Of a DNA stretch of 64,000 nucleotides, positions 8,320 through 15,955 are shown in pieces. Position 1 is the stretch's first letter; each line of letters begins with the position of its first letter. The notes under the pieces are model-generated. The model did not search any database. It was not told the DNA's origin and was given only the letters and a program-made list of their open reading frames with translations. A program made the position numbers and the translations under genes. The stretch is from Segatella hominis (GTDB lineage Bacteria > Bacteroidota > Bacteroidia > Bacteroidales > Bacteroidaceae), in assembly GCF_004535825.1 (NCBI RefSeq), contig NZ_SGVY01000010.1:26588-90587 (forward strand), in the 5' to 3' direction.

Positions 8320-8687
8320 CCAGCACCTCCTTTCTTCTTTCTGCCTCCAGGCTTTGCAGCCTTCTTCTTTCTGGCGGCTGATCGTGCCGATTTCTTAAGG
8401 ATGGATTCGGCTTTCACACCATACTCCTGTAGCTCCTTCACAGACTTTCTGAGATCGGCAGCATCGAAAACGTTTTTCTCCTGGTGCTCTTGCTTCTCCT
8501 GGTAGTTACAGGTCAAGACTGAATTAAACTGATCATCCTTCACGAAGTGAGGGCAATCCTTACACATACGGCTGGCAACCTCATACACCTGGAGTGCATA
8601 GCGATCACGCATACCAAAGGGACACGGTGTTTTATACTCTGTGATCCCAAAGCGAAACTCATTTTTGATATACCTAATTTTTGGCAT
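8316..8687 (-). CDS. Hypothetical protein with Cys motif and basic tail
   Basis: This 123-residue protein has Cys residues at CPFG, CKDCPHF and a later TCNY, a spacing that could bind zinc or another metal. The C-terminal 25 residues are almost all Lys, Arg, Gly and Ala (AARKKKAAKPGGRKKKGGAG), which suggests binding to nucleic acid. The start overlaps the end of the 85-residue gene by 14 bases, and the stop overlaps the start of the small membrane protein gene. No family is recognised. Confidence 0.62.
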   Translation of the reverse strand: MPKIRYIKNEFRFGITEYKTPCPFGMRDRYALQVYEVASRMCKDCPHFVKDDQFNSVLTCNYQEKQEHQEKNVFDAADLRKSVKELQEYGVKAESILKKSARSAARKKKAAKPGGRKKKGGAG

Positions 8688-8931
8688 GGCTCAAATATTT
8701 ATTAATGAATGATTTTATCTTGCTTAACTCAGAGCTGGCATACAGCCATTCACGAAGGATCCTCTTATTCTCCTTATACTCTCTGAATACCTGGTAGTAA
8801 GCAGGGCGCATGGTAAGATCCTCAGAGATCACCAGAGTGGTAAGATCCACCTCAGTATAGTACTCATTCCTAAACTCGTTGCTGTGATCCTCATCTGGAG
8901 CGAACACAGCTCTATCTGTAATTATAAACAT
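8674..8931 (-). CDS. Hypothetical phage protein (85 residues)
   Basis: This is a small protein with an N-terminal beta-like segment (FIITDRAVFAPDEDH), an acidic middle and a C-terminal helix rich in Lys and Tyr. It follows the 86-residue gene by 12 bp and overlaps the next gene by 14 bases, so it belongs to the reversed operon. I recognise no family and no catalytic motif. Confidence 0.6.
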   Translation of the reverse strand: MFIITDRAVFAPDEDHSNEFRNEYYTEVDLTTLVISEDLTMRPAYYQVFREYKENKRILREWLYASSELSKIKSFINKYLSHAKN

Positions 8932-8943
8932 GGCTGTAGCTTT

Positions 8944-9204
8944 TTAGTTCTTCATGTGTTCCACAAAAGCAACGTGGTACACGTCATACACCTTCTTGAT
9001 GATGGCAAACTTGAAACGATCTCCTGTGCCTTTCAAGCTGGGCACAAGAAAAACCTGGTAAGATCGTTCACCTGGTAAGGAACCAGACACAGAAACATCC
9101 TCATGGTTCCTGGCATAGTCTTTCAAGCTATCTAAAAGAAGCTGGTGCGCTTCTATGCCAAAAGCATTCACCAGCTTGTCTTTATTTCTCAGAGCAAACC
9201 TCAT
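8944..9204 (-). CDS. Hypothetical phage protein (86 residues)
   Basis: The start at 9204 (MRFALRNKDK) was chosen because the longer frame to 9297 would overlap the neighbour by 116 bases; the chosen start overlaps it by 23. The protein seems to be a small alpha/beta domain with a hydrophobic strand pair (YQVFLVPSL and FKFAIIKKVYDVYHVAFVEH). Function and family are unknown. Confidence 0.55.
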   Translation of the reverse strand: MRFALRNKDKLVNAFGIEAHQLLLDSLKDYARNHEDVSVSGSLPGERSYQVFLVPSLKGTGDRFKFAIIKKVYDVYHVAFVEHMKN

Positions 9205-9595
9205 AGGATAACTGTTTCTGTAGTTCCTTGATGTGGTATATGGCAGCTTCCAGTTTCCCAGCAAGCTCTGGAACATATCCCCACAGAGCCATAACAAACG
9301 ACTTGTATGTGGTATCTCCTACCTGGATGGTGCTATACTTGCTTGCTTGCAGCAGAGCCTCTGTATAGCCCATAACCTTGATGATCTCCAGACCAGGAAC
9401 AGGAAGAACATCCTGGATGTCTGAACTGATCTTGTTAAGAGGCTTCTTTGTCACACCGTACAGATCGCCTTCACCCTTAACTGGCTTGAATAGTACCACA
9501 TACTGATTTTGCTTGAAATCAAGAGAACTGAGCTTCTTCTTGCGAAGCTCCAGTTCTTCCAGCATCTTCTGTAATTCGTTCTTAAGATCTCCCAT
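9182..9595 (-). CDS. Hypothetical phage protein with N-terminal coiled coil (137 residues)
   Basis: The first 30 residues form a highly charged helix likely to be a coiled coil (LKNELQKMLEELELRKKKL). A small mixed domain and a second helix near the C terminus follow. It is 6 bp after the first gene of the reversed operon and overlaps the next by 23 bases. No catalytic motif is visible and no family is recognised. Confidence 0.6.
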   Translation of the reverse strand: MGDLKNELQKMLEELELRKKKLSSLDFKQNQYVVLFKPVKGEGDLYGVTKKPLNKISSDIQDVLPVPGLEIIKVMGYTEALLQASKYSTIQVGDTTYKSFVMALWGYVPELAGKLEAAIYHIKELQKQLSYEVCSEK

Positions 9596-9601
9596 AACTA
9601 A

Positions 9602-9961
9602 CTAGATTAAACTTGTTATTAGATCACGATCCTCATCTGTAATAGCATATTTCTTCTCTAGTACATAAAGAAGATAATTGCGTGCTCCCAGAAGTTCCAC
9701 AGCCTTATTACGGAGTTCCATAGTACCCAGTTTCTGGAACTGATCTGCCATAAAGTAGCCTAACTGGATCTTTTCCTCTCTGAGCTGTTTTTTCTCACGT
9801 GCAACGTATGCCACCTTCTGGGTGATAACCTTAGAGGTTTTATAGAGCAAACAGAAATCATCCTTATCCAGATCTGTATCCATATACATTTCATTGATGG
9901 ACTTAAATTCTTCTTCTGTCACCTTGTAATTAACTCTTTGTTCAAATTCTGATCTTAACAT
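9602..9961 (-). CDS. Hypothetical phage protein, first gene of the reversed cassette
   Basis: This 119-residue helical protein begins with an N-terminal segment (YKVTEEEFKSINEMY) that I have the impression of having seen in small proteins of other Bacteroidota phages, though I cannot name a family. It is charged throughout, with no transmembrane segment. It is the promoter-proximal gene: about 50 bp upstream of its ATG is a perfect TTTG-N20-TATCTTTG promoter, and an operator-like palindrome covers the predicted start of transcription. This suggests the operon is normally repressed. Confidence 0.62.
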   Translation of the reverse strand: MLRSEFEQRVNYKVTEEEFKSINEMYMDTDLDKDDFCLLYKTSKVITQKVAYVAREKKQLREEKIQLGYFMADQFQKLGTMELRNKAVELLGARNYLLYVLEKKYAITDEDRDLITSLI

Positions 9962-9995
9962 GATGTAATAATTTAAAAATTAAACTTGCATTTGA

Positions 9996-10014
9996 TGTGT
10001 GTATCTGAAACACA
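9996..10014. promoter_or_regulatory. Operator-like inverted repeat over the start site of the reversed operon
   Basis: The 19-mer TGTGTGTATCTGAAACACA matches the site at 1379-1397 at 16 of 19 positions. It lies just downstream of the minus-strand -7 box at 10019-10026, so it would cover positions around +1 to +17, the classical place for a repressor operator. Confidence 0.6.
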
Positions 10015-10018
10015 GGTG

Positions 10019-10050
10019 CAAAGATAGTGTTTTTTATTGAATACACCAAA
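10019..10050 (-). promoter_or_regulatory. Promoter of the reversed cassette
   Basis: Read on the minus strand, a TTTG box (complement of 10047-10050) is followed after exactly 20 bases by TATCTTTG (complement of 10019-10026). This is a perfect match to the Bacteroidota consensus. The predicted start is near 10012, giving a leader of about 50 bases before the ATG at 9961. Confidence 0.8.
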
Positions 10051-10144
10051 CATCTTTAGATTTATTTTCTATTTATTTTTGATCTGTTTTCTATCAAGTG
10101 TGCATAAAACGCTGAATATCTTAATGTTATAAAAATAAAAATAT

Positions 10145-10165
10145 TATGCGTATGTTATACGCATA
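10145..10165. promoter_or_regulatory. Palindromic operator before the capsid operon
   Basis: ATGCGTAT (10146-10153), gtt, then ATACGCAT (10157-10164) form a perfect 8-bp-arm palindrome, 9 bp when the flanking t/a pair is counted. The same arms with a 3-bp spacer recur at 29831-29849. It overlaps the position where the -33 box of the following promoter would be. Confidence 0.7.
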
Positions 10166-10179
10166 TTAGAAAATTTTCC

Positions 10180-10187
10180 TATCTTTG
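10180..10187 (+). promoter_or_regulatory. -7 box of the capsid operon promoter
   Basis: TATCTTTG fits the Bacteroidota -7 consensus TAnnTTTG, and the scaffold gene starts 28 bp later. No TTTG box is seen 19-21 bases upstream; that space is occupied by the palindrome, which suggests the promoter needs an activator or is controlled there. Confidence 0.65.
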
Positions 10188-10215
10188 CGGTGTTTAAACA
10201 AATTAAAGTATCAAT

Positions 10216-10845
10216 ATGAACAAGTTACTCTTTTCAAAAGTTAAAGATCAGTGCAAAGACACTGGCTTGTCAGAGGAGTGTCTTAAGGCTTTAACCGAAG
10301 CTATCGGTGGAAGTATTGAAGATGATTCGACTGATGAGGAGGCGATCGGCAAAGTAGCAAACCAGATTAAGCAAGTGGCTGTTAGTACTCAGTCAGAGGC
10401 TGCAAGGTGGGCGAACAACAAGAAGGATCCAAAGAACAAAAAGGATCAGAAGAAGCAGAAGCCAGCCAACAAGGATGGTGAAGGTGATGATGATGATCCA
10501 GACGGTGACCAAGATCCACCACAAAATACCGATAACCAGGTTTTGGAGCTTCTTAAGAAACTTGAAAAGCGTATGGATCAATTCGAGGTCGATGGCAAGA
10601 CCAAGGATCGCCAGAAACTTATCAAGGAAGCGATGGAGAACCACAAGATCCCAGCTAAGTTCCGTGATCGACTTGCAAAGTCTATCGGGGATGATGAGGA
10701 TATTGAGGAGACCGTTAAGGCTTTCAAACAGGATTTCATTACTGAGGGACTTACTTCTGAGGGAGAACAGAAAAACAAGACAGCAACGGAACAGCAAGTA
10801 GATGAAGCTGCTGATGCCTTGCTCAAAAGTATCACTGTTGAATAA
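10216..10845 (+). CDS. Probable capsid scaffolding protein
   Basis: This 209-residue protein is highly charged, with an acidic/Lys-rich low-complexity middle (KKDPKNKKDQKKQKP, then GEGDDDDPDGDQ). A coiled-coil segment follows (VLELLKKLEKRMDQF), and then a helical C-terminal part. This composition, and the position two genes before the major capsid protein, are typical of internal scaffolds that guide procapsid assembly and are later removed. No protease gene is visible between scaffold and capsid; the HELAH protein upstream is a possible but unproven candidate. The family cannot be named by sequence, so the call rests on context. Confidence 0.65.
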   Translation: MNKLLFSKVKDQCKDTGLSEECLKALTEAIGGSIEDDSTDEEAIGKVANQIKQVAVSTQSEAARWANNKKDPKNKKDQKKQKPANKDGEGDDDDPDGDQDPPQNTDNQVLELLKKLEKRMDQFEVDGKTKDRQKLIKEAMENHKIPAKFRDRLAKSIGDDEDIEETVKAFKQDFITEGLTSEGEQKNKTATEQQVDEAADALLKSITVE

Positions 10846-10857
10846 AAAAAGGTTATT

Positions 10858-11487
10858 ATGAAAGGAACAAAAGCATCTTTCGTAGGTTCAAGACCGATTT
10901 TTACAGGCTCTCCTACTATCGTGCCTGGTGGCTTCAATCTGGATAAGACAAGCCAGAATTTCCGTGTTGGTGACGTGATCCCAGCTGGAACACTGGCTAT
11001 CTATGATGAACAGAAGCGCACAGTTAAGGTAGTAAAGACTGCAAAGGTTTTGGCTGTCAAGGGTACAACCGTTACCCTGTATGTTGATGAGTTCTATGAG
11101 CCTATCTTCTGTGAAGGCGATCGTGTTGCTAAGGCTGGAGCTATCTCTGGAACCTGGGCGAGTGCGGTTACTATCACTAAGGTAGTGAAAACTCCAAACT
11201 CATGTGAGATCACTCTTTCTGCTGCTATCAGTGGTTTGGCTGCTGATAACATCATCCAGGAGGTTGTTAAGTCTGGTGATAATGCCGCTGAGATCGGCAC
11301 AGCTAACGCTGTCCTTATCGCTGACACAGATGTTCGCCAGGATGAATCACAGGTAGATGTATGTGATCATACACTTAATTACAGAATGTTTGAGAGACGT
11401 GTGCCACCTATCCCAGCTTCCCAGAAGTCTGCTGATGGTAGAGCATTGAAGGGTAATGCCAACGTTCTTCTCACACAGAGTTATTAA
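10858..11487 (+). CDS. Putative head decoration or head fibre protein
   Basis: This 209-residue protein is rich in Val, Thr, Ala and Gly and appears to be nearly all beta strands (for example VKVVKTAKVLAVKGTTVTLYVDE). Such proteins between scaffold and major capsid genes are often capsid decoration or head fibre proteins. The start lies 12 bp after the scaffold gene, with aaaggt upstream. The C terminus (RRVPPIPASQKSADGRALKG) is less structured. The call rests on position and composition; a minor capsid role is the main alternative. Confidence 0.5.
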   Translation: MKGTKASFVGSRPIFTGSPTIVPGGFNLDKTSQNFRVGDVIPAGTLAIYDEQKRTVKVVKTAKVLAVKGTTVTLYVDEFYEPIFCEGDRVAKAGAISGTWASAVTITKVVKTPNSCEITLSAAISGLAADNIIQEVVKSGDNAAEIGTANAVLIADTDVRQDESQVDVCDHTLNYRMFERRVPPIPASQKSADGRALKGNANVLLTQSY

Positions 11488-11513
11488 CATTTAAAATTTA
11501 AGTACGACTTATT

Positions 11514-12737
11514 ATGAGATCAATATTTAATGATTTTACGGATCTTGTGAAAGACGGTAAGCCTCTGGATCTCCTGGCTACCTGGAGGAAAACCTTCGAT
11601 AAGGCTAGCCAGAACGAGGCTACAATCTTCCAGAAGATGTACTGTGACACATGGTGCGAATGGAACACACCTCAGCTGTCACTCACAGCCGAGGGTGTGA
11701 TCGGAAAGTACCACATCCGTTTCATGGCTACACTGCTTGGTGATGAATCTCCTACACCTCTCAGACGTGCCGATGGCTTCGACACATGGACTAAGGAGAT
11801 CCCACGTGTGGGACACAAGTTCCCTATGACTGCTAAGGAGTATCGTAAGATGATGGAGGTGTATGAGAATCCTCATATCTCTGATACGGCTAAGGTTAAG
11901 GCTATCGAAAAGACACTTCACGCATCTATGGAGGATGCTTATCTTGGTGTCAAGGATGTTATGGACTTCATCTTGCTCCAGGCATTCAGTAACGATGGTG
12001 TGGCTCAGTTTGAGCCAGAGGTAAACAACCCAGGCGGTCGTAAGTTTGAGATCGACTATTGCATGGATGAGGAAAACAAACTTATTTCAGTCTATAATTG
12101 GACTGATGAGAATGTTAAGGCTGGCAAGGTATCGCCTATCCTCACACTCGCTGCAATTTGTTCAAGTCTCCGAAATCGTGGTATCGAGCCAGGCGAGATC
12201 TTGATGAGCCAGGATCTTTATTACTGGTTGCGCATGAACCCAGCAACACGTTTGCTTGTTCACGGATCAGACAAGAAGGATCAGACTGTTACAAAGTCTG
12301 AGCTTGAAACAGAGCTGACAGAAAACGAGATCCCTAACATTACTGTGGTTAAGCGCAGAATGGGAATTGATAAGGATGGTAAGCGCAAGACACTTGATCC
12401 TTGGGATCATAACTTCATCTGTATCAAGCCAGAGGGCAAGGTGGCTGAGATCCAGCCAGCGATCGAGGATAACCAGCTGATGGAGGAAAAGGATGTGGAC
12501 TACATCAACGCTGGTAATGGTATCCGTATCGCTAAGTGGCGCACAGGAGAATCTACAGGACAAACAGCAGCTGAGTACACACAGGGATCTGGTCGTTTGC
12601 TTCCGTTGATCACTCGTATTGGTGAGATCGTTTGCGTACAGGTTCGTGGTTTCAAGGAGCAGACGATCGAGGGCGCAAACCTTGATACTAAATCGTTCGT
12701 CACACGATCTGAGTATGGCACAATCGAAACTCTCTAA
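11514..12737 (+). CDS. Major capsid protein
   Basis: This 407-residue protein, the main shell subunit, has the size of HK97-fold capsid proteins without a large prodomain. It follows the scaffold and decoration-like genes and precedes the head-tail connector genes. Residues near 215-245 (RNRGIEPGEILMSQDLYYWL) and the C-terminal segments resemble those of major capsid proteins in Bacteroidota phages. There is no signal peptide. The identification is mainly by gene order and length, but no other gene in the head module fits better. Confidence 0.8.
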   Translation: MRSIFNDFTDLVKDGKPLDLLATWRKTFDKASQNEATIFQKMYCDTWCEWNTPQLSLTAEGVIGKYHIRFMATLLGDESPTPLRRADGFDTWTKEIPRVGHKFPMTAKEYRKMMEVYENPHISDTAKVKAIEKTLHASMEDAYLGVKDVMDFILLQAFSNDGVAQFEPEVNNPGGRKFEIDYCMDEENKLISVYNWTDENVKAGKVSPILTLAAICSSLRNRGIEPGEILMSQDLYYWLRMNPATRLLVHGSDKKDQTVTKSELETELTENEIPNITVVKRRMGIDKDGKRKTLDPWDHNFICIKPEGKVAEIQPAIEDNQLMEEKDVDYINAGNGIRIAKWRTGESTGQTAAEYTQGSGRLLPLITRIGEIVCVQVRGFKEQTIEGANLDTKSFVTRSEYGTIETL

Positions 12738-12748
12738 CATATTTATAT

Positions 12749-13108
12749 ATGGGAAAGATTAAATTCGTAACTAAGGTAAAGAAGGTTTTCCGTGACAAGA
12801 TCACTGGGAACCTTCTCAATCCTGGTGACACTCTCATTATTGAGAATGATACTGCCAGGTTGAATTTGTGTATCAGCAAGGGTGCTGTAGAGCTTGTTTC
12901 TGTTGAGACAGAATCCGACAACAAGGGAGGCAACCCTACTACTGTGTGTGTAAATGGTACAGAGTATGATCTGAATAAGGTCAAGGAAGCCCTTTCTGTT
13001 ATTGGAGCCGCTGTAAATGCTAACGCTGGTTTCAACGGTGTAAATAACAAGGTCGCTTCTCTCGCTTCTGATCAGATCGAGGCTCTGGAAGCAGAACTTA
13101 ATAAGTAA
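12749..13108 (+). CDS. Hypothetical head protein after the major capsid gene
   Basis: This 119-residue protein has a beta-rich first half (KVKKVFRDKITGNLLNPGDTL) that resembles small N-terminal beta domains seen in phage head proteins. The helical C-terminal half ends with LASDQIEALEAELNK, a short coiled-coil-like stretch. It starts 11 bp after the capsid gene. A role in capsid stabilisation or as a connector is possible. No family is named with confidence. Confidence 0.6.
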   Translation: MGKIKFVTKVKKVFRDKITGNLLNPGDTLIIENDTARLNLCISKGAVELVSVETESDNKGGNPTTVCVNGTEYDLNKVKEALSVIGAAVNANAGFNGVNNKVASLASDQIEALEAELNK

Positions 13109-13114
13109 TCTCTC

Positions 13115-13453
13115 ATGGGCGCATTAACAAACAAACAGGCTCTCTCTGGTGAACTGGAGCCTTATTCTGTTTCACAGCCCACGATGATAAAAGCCCTACT
13201 GGATGCTGGTTTTTCCTCAGAGGATGTAGATGGTGACTACAAGCCAGAGGAAAAGAGCAAGATCGCAATAGCTGCAATCTATGTATTGAAGAAGCTGATC
13301 GTGCTAACCAGCGACAGTTTGGGCAAATCATCCCAGGGCTATTCAGTGGATAAGCTGGAGGATCGTATCAAAGGGCTGTGCTCTGAGAATGATCTGGATG
13401 CTGATGAGTACCTGGATGTGCCCACAGTGGAGGATGGATCAAACCTTTGGTAA
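13115..13453 (+). CDS. Probable head-tail connector (adaptor) protein
   Basis: This 112-residue protein lies at the position of the adaptor that docks beneath the portal in siphoviruses. It appears mostly helical in the first two thirds (KALLDAGFSSEDVDGDYKPE and SKIAIAAIYVLKKLIVL), followed by an acidic end. I associate this type of sequence with the DUF6706-like adaptor group of Bacteroidota phages, but only tentatively. It is followed 3 bp later by the next connector gene. Confidence 0.6.
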   Translation: MGALTNKQALSGELEPYSVSQPTMIKALLDAGFSSEDVDGDYKPEEKSKIAIAAIYVLKKLIVLTSDSLGKSSQGYSVDKLEDRIKGLCSENDLDADEYLDVPTVEDGSNLW

Positions 13454-13456
13454 ATT

Positions 13457-13780
13457 ATGAGGTGTAACGGAACATTCAGATGCACAGCCCTGGCTGGTGG
13501 TGAGAAGGATGAGGATACTGGCTTCATTACTGGCTCAGAACCTATCTGGGAGGAAGGTATGGAATGCCAGATAGATAAATCTATTCCAGCATCCAGCTAC
13601 AGATCGGCTGATGGTCAAGCCTTCTTCTACACCTATGATGTATTCATAGATAAGAGCTTTGAGGGGAACATTACGATAGGCTCTGAGGTAGAGGTAACGT
13701 TTGAGGATGGAAGCACCGAATCTTTTACCGTACAAGGCATAGATAACGCTAACAGAAAATATCTGGAGATATGGGGATAA
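13457..13780 (+). CDS. Probable head closure (stopper) protein
   Basis: This 107-residue protein is beta-rich and acidic, with a NITIGSEVEVTFEDGS segment typical of small beta-barrel head-completion proteins. Its position, second after the capsid region and directly before the gp10-like tail-completion gene, is that of the stopper. Its end overlaps the start of the next gene by 10 bases. The call is based on order and fold impression. Confidence 0.6.
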   Translation: MRCNGTFRCTALAGGEKDEDTGFITGSEPIWEEGMECQIDKSIPASSYRSADGQAFFYTYDVFIDKSFEGNITIGSEVEVTFEDGSTESFTVQGIDNANRKYLEIWG

Positions 13781-14241
13781 AATACGTTTCTGGTTACAAC
13801 CTAATACCAGAAGCTGTAAGAGAGTTCCAGGAGCGTGTTGAAAACGCTACAGTGTACTATTTCTCATACATGGGAGAGAAACTTGCAAAGTACGCTAAGG
13901 AAATGCACAGCTACACTGATCGGACTGGCAACCTTACAAACTCCATAGGGTATGCGGTTGTTAAGGGTGGTAAGATCATCAACACAGGCGGCATGATGGG
14001 ATCCAGCGAGGCAAAAGCTGCCTCACTCCAGGTGCTCCAGGAAATGATGGATCGGATAAACCACCAGTTTGCTCTGATCATTATCGCTGGTATGGAATAC
14101 GCTTCCTATGTGGAGGCGAAAGGCTATAACGTCATTATGCCAGCGGAATTGAAGGCAAAGGCAGAAATGCCAGCCGTTATCCAGAGGATCAAGCTGGAGG
14201 CATCTATGAAGGCAAAGGAACAATTTGGAATTTCTTTATGA
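13771..14241 (+). CDS. HK97 gp10-like tail-completion protein
   Basis: This 156-residue protein has the features of HK97 gp10-like proteins: an N-terminal helix with VREFQERVENAT, then YTDRTGNLTNSIGYAV, the conserved RTGNLxxSI motif of that family. A C-terminal helix with an EYASYVEAKGYNVI-type segment follows (compare the YAxxVExG motif). Such proteins help join head and tail. Its stop overlaps the next start (ATGA). The RTGNL motif makes this a good assignment. Confidence 0.8.
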   Translation: MGIKYVSGYNLIPEAVREFQERVENATVYYFSYMGEKLAKYAKEMHSYTDRTGNLTNSIGYAVVKGGKIINTGGMMGSSEAKAASLQVLQEMMDRINHQFALIIIAGMEYASYVEAKGYNVIMPAELKAKAEMPAVIQRIKLEASMKAKEQFGISL

Positions 14242-14657
14242 TTACAGTTGAAGATATTCAGATCAAGGTTTACCAGTTACTCAAAGAGAAACTGAAAGCC
14301 GTGAAGCTAACAGGCTCGGTGGGCTACACCAGGCACGACTTCACAAAAGAGGATGTGATCATCCTTTCTAAAGGTAGCGAGGGATCCAGTGATCTTTGTG
14401 CCGGTTCTATAGTTGTAAATATCCACGTTCCCGACATCAAGCGCAAGAAGAAAGATGGATCCATCCTGTATGATATTAATTTCCCCAGGTTGATGGAGAT
14501 AAGGACTGCAACGATCGAGGCTCTGAACAGCTACTATAATGCTGAGGAAGGATATAACTGGGTGATCTCACACCTGGATCCAGCCACTAAGGAGCAAGAT
14601 AAAGATGAGCACTTCTTTCCTGTTTACCTGGAGATCTATATTAGACATAACAAGTAA
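14238..14657 (+). CDS. Probable tail terminator protein
   Basis: This 139-residue protein lies between the gp10-like and the major tail protein genes, exactly where the tail terminator is found. It shows an alpha/beta pattern (VEDIQIKVYQLLKEKL, then SIVVNIHVPDIKRKK) compatible with that family. The start is the ATG overlapping the previous stop. The call is contextual. Confidence 0.6.
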   Translation: MITVEDIQIKVYQLLKEKLKAVKLTGSVGYTRHDFTKEDVIILSKGSEGSSDLCAGSIVVNIHVPDIKRKKKDGSILYDINFPRLMEIRTATIEALNSYYNAEEGYNWVISHLDPATKEQDKDEHFFPVYLEIYIRHNK

Positions 14658-14674
14658 TTTAAAATTATAGAACT

Positions 14675-15172
14675 ATGATTTTATCAACAATGGGTATTAA
14701 GGCACTCTATTATGCGCCTATCAATAAGGCAGACCCAACCCAAATGCCTACTACAGGCTTCAAGCCAGTGGATGTGTACCAGGACACTTGTTCCTTCAAG
14801 GATAAGGATCCTACCACAACCACACACAAGAGCGAGACTTCTAACAAGAAGATCAACCAGGTATCCAAGGAAGGAAACGAGCTTGTTTTCTCTATCATGG
14901 ATCCATCCAAGGCGATCCGTGCGGACTTCGAGGGTGGTAAGTATGATGAATCAAAGAAAACATATACTGAGCCAGAGGTGGCACAGAATATCGAAATGGC
15001 TCTGATCGTCCTTCCTACTGCTGGTGATGCGCTTCACATTTCCTGTGCAAGCATTTCTGCACTTAAGAATACCACTTATTCCTCTAAGGGTATCTCTCTG
15101 GAAGATGTGACAGCCACACCTACCTACCCTATTGTTTATTCTGAGGATCTTACTATCCCTGGTGCTAAATAA
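14675..15172 (+). CDS. Major tail tube protein
   Basis: This 165-residue beta-rich protein builds the tail tube. It has PVDVYQDTCSFKDKDPTTTTHKSE-type content, with a clear two-sheet pattern and a C-terminal segment EDVTATPTYPIVYSEDLTIP. It lies after the tail terminator and before the chaperone and tape measure genes, the conserved position. A strong terminator follows it, which matches the need to make far more of it than of the tape measure. Confidence 0.75.
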   Translation: MILSTMGIKALYYAPINKADPTQMPTTGFKPVDVYQDTCSFKDKDPTTTTHKSETSNKKINQVSKEGNELVFSIMDPSKAIRADFEGGKYDESKKTYTEPEVAQNIEMALIVLPTAGDALHISCASISALKNTTYSSKGISLEDVTATPTYPIVYSEDLTIPGAK

Positions 15173-15208
15173 GGGATGTAAGAAAAGATGTTTCATGACT
15201 ACACGGTG

Positions 15209-15245
15209 TAAAGCCTCCTATCCCCAGGATGGGGGGCTTTCTCTA
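15209..15245 (+). terminator. Rho-independent terminator after the major tail gene
   Basis: The arms aaagcctcc and ggggggcttt around tatccccaggat form a GC-rich hairpin followed by ctctatttta. It probably lowers expression of the chaperone and tape measure genes relative to the major tail protein. Confidence 0.8.
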
Positions 15246-15263
15246 TTTTATTAACACAGTTTT

Positions 15264-15282
15264 AACAGAATGCGTTTCTGTT
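15264..15282. promoter_or_regulatory. Short inverted repeat upstream of the tail chaperone gene
   Basis: The arms aacagaa (15264-15270) and ttctgtt (15276-15282) enclose tgcgt. It lies between the terminator and the tail chaperone gene. It could be an operator or a weak second terminator; no clear TAnnTTTG box is seen. Confidence 0.3.
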
Positions 15283-15307
15283 TTAGCATATATAAACACA
15301 AAAAGCT

Positions 15308-15955
15308 ATGAGTGAAGAAAACAAGAAGAAAGAGCTTACCAGGGAGCAAAAGCTAGCGATCGAGGAAAAGGCGATCCAGGCACTCCTTGATATGGGTGTT
15401 AAGTTCAGCGTTCCTTTGAAGATGGAGATCAAGACACAGCCAAAGAGGATCAGCTGGTGGAATCGCCACTTCCCTAACCACCAGATCATCTGGCATGATG
15501 ATCGTTTCCCGAAAGACTGGGATGTTAGTATAGAGGATATTCCAGAAGCCGATCGCCAGAATATGCAAACGGTGTACCTCAGAAGGTTCTATGTTAAGCC
15601 TCTCTATCTGGGTACGATCGACAGGATCAGAGCCGAATATCTTAACATAGAGTTTGATGAGGAAAAGATCCAGGTCGCTCCAGGAGCTGAGAGCAAGAAG
15701 CTGTTTAAGTATATCCCGACAATGGCTAAGATCGCTGCAATGGCTGTGATCAACGACAAGAGGGTGACGGATCCAGAGAATGAGGATGTGAAGGAACTCC
15801 AGGCATTCTTTATCGAGCACCTTACTGTAAACACCCTGTCACGACTTGTTTCTATCATTTCCCAGATGATGAACACCGTGGGTTTTACGAACTCTATTCG
15901 ATCAATCGTGGAACTTCCACAACCAACAAAGCCAAAGCAAAATCGAGTAGAGTAA
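15308..15955 (+). CDS. Tail assembly chaperone, zero-frame product
   Basis: This 215-residue protein corresponds to the short product (gpG analogue) of the tail assembly chaperone, which coats the tape measure during tail assembly. It lies between the major tail protein and the tape measure. Near its end, at 15880-15886, is the heptamer GGGTTTT in the correct phase (G GGT TTT), a canonical X XXY YYZ slippery site. A second frame, -1 relative to this one, stays open through the overlap and on to 16176. The zero-frame product ends with PKQNRVE. The N terminus is charged and helical. Confidence 0.75.
   Translation: MSEENKKKELTREQKLAIEEKAIQALLDMGVKFSVPLKMEIKTQPKRISWWNRHFPNHQIIWHDDRFPKDWDVSIEDIPEADRQNMQTVYLRRFYVKPLYLGTIDRIRAEYLNIEFDEEKIQVAPGAESKKLFKYIPTMAKIAAMAVINDKRVTDPENEDVKELQAFFIEHLTVNTLSRLVSIISQMMNTVGFTNSIRSIVELPQPTKPKQNRVE

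Noticed and set aside
12945-12963. Third copy of the TGTGTGTA-type operator
   Set aside because: It matches 16 of 19 positions of the site at 1379 but lies inside the coding sequence of the gene after the capsid protein, where codons explain it; the C-rich arm is incomplete.
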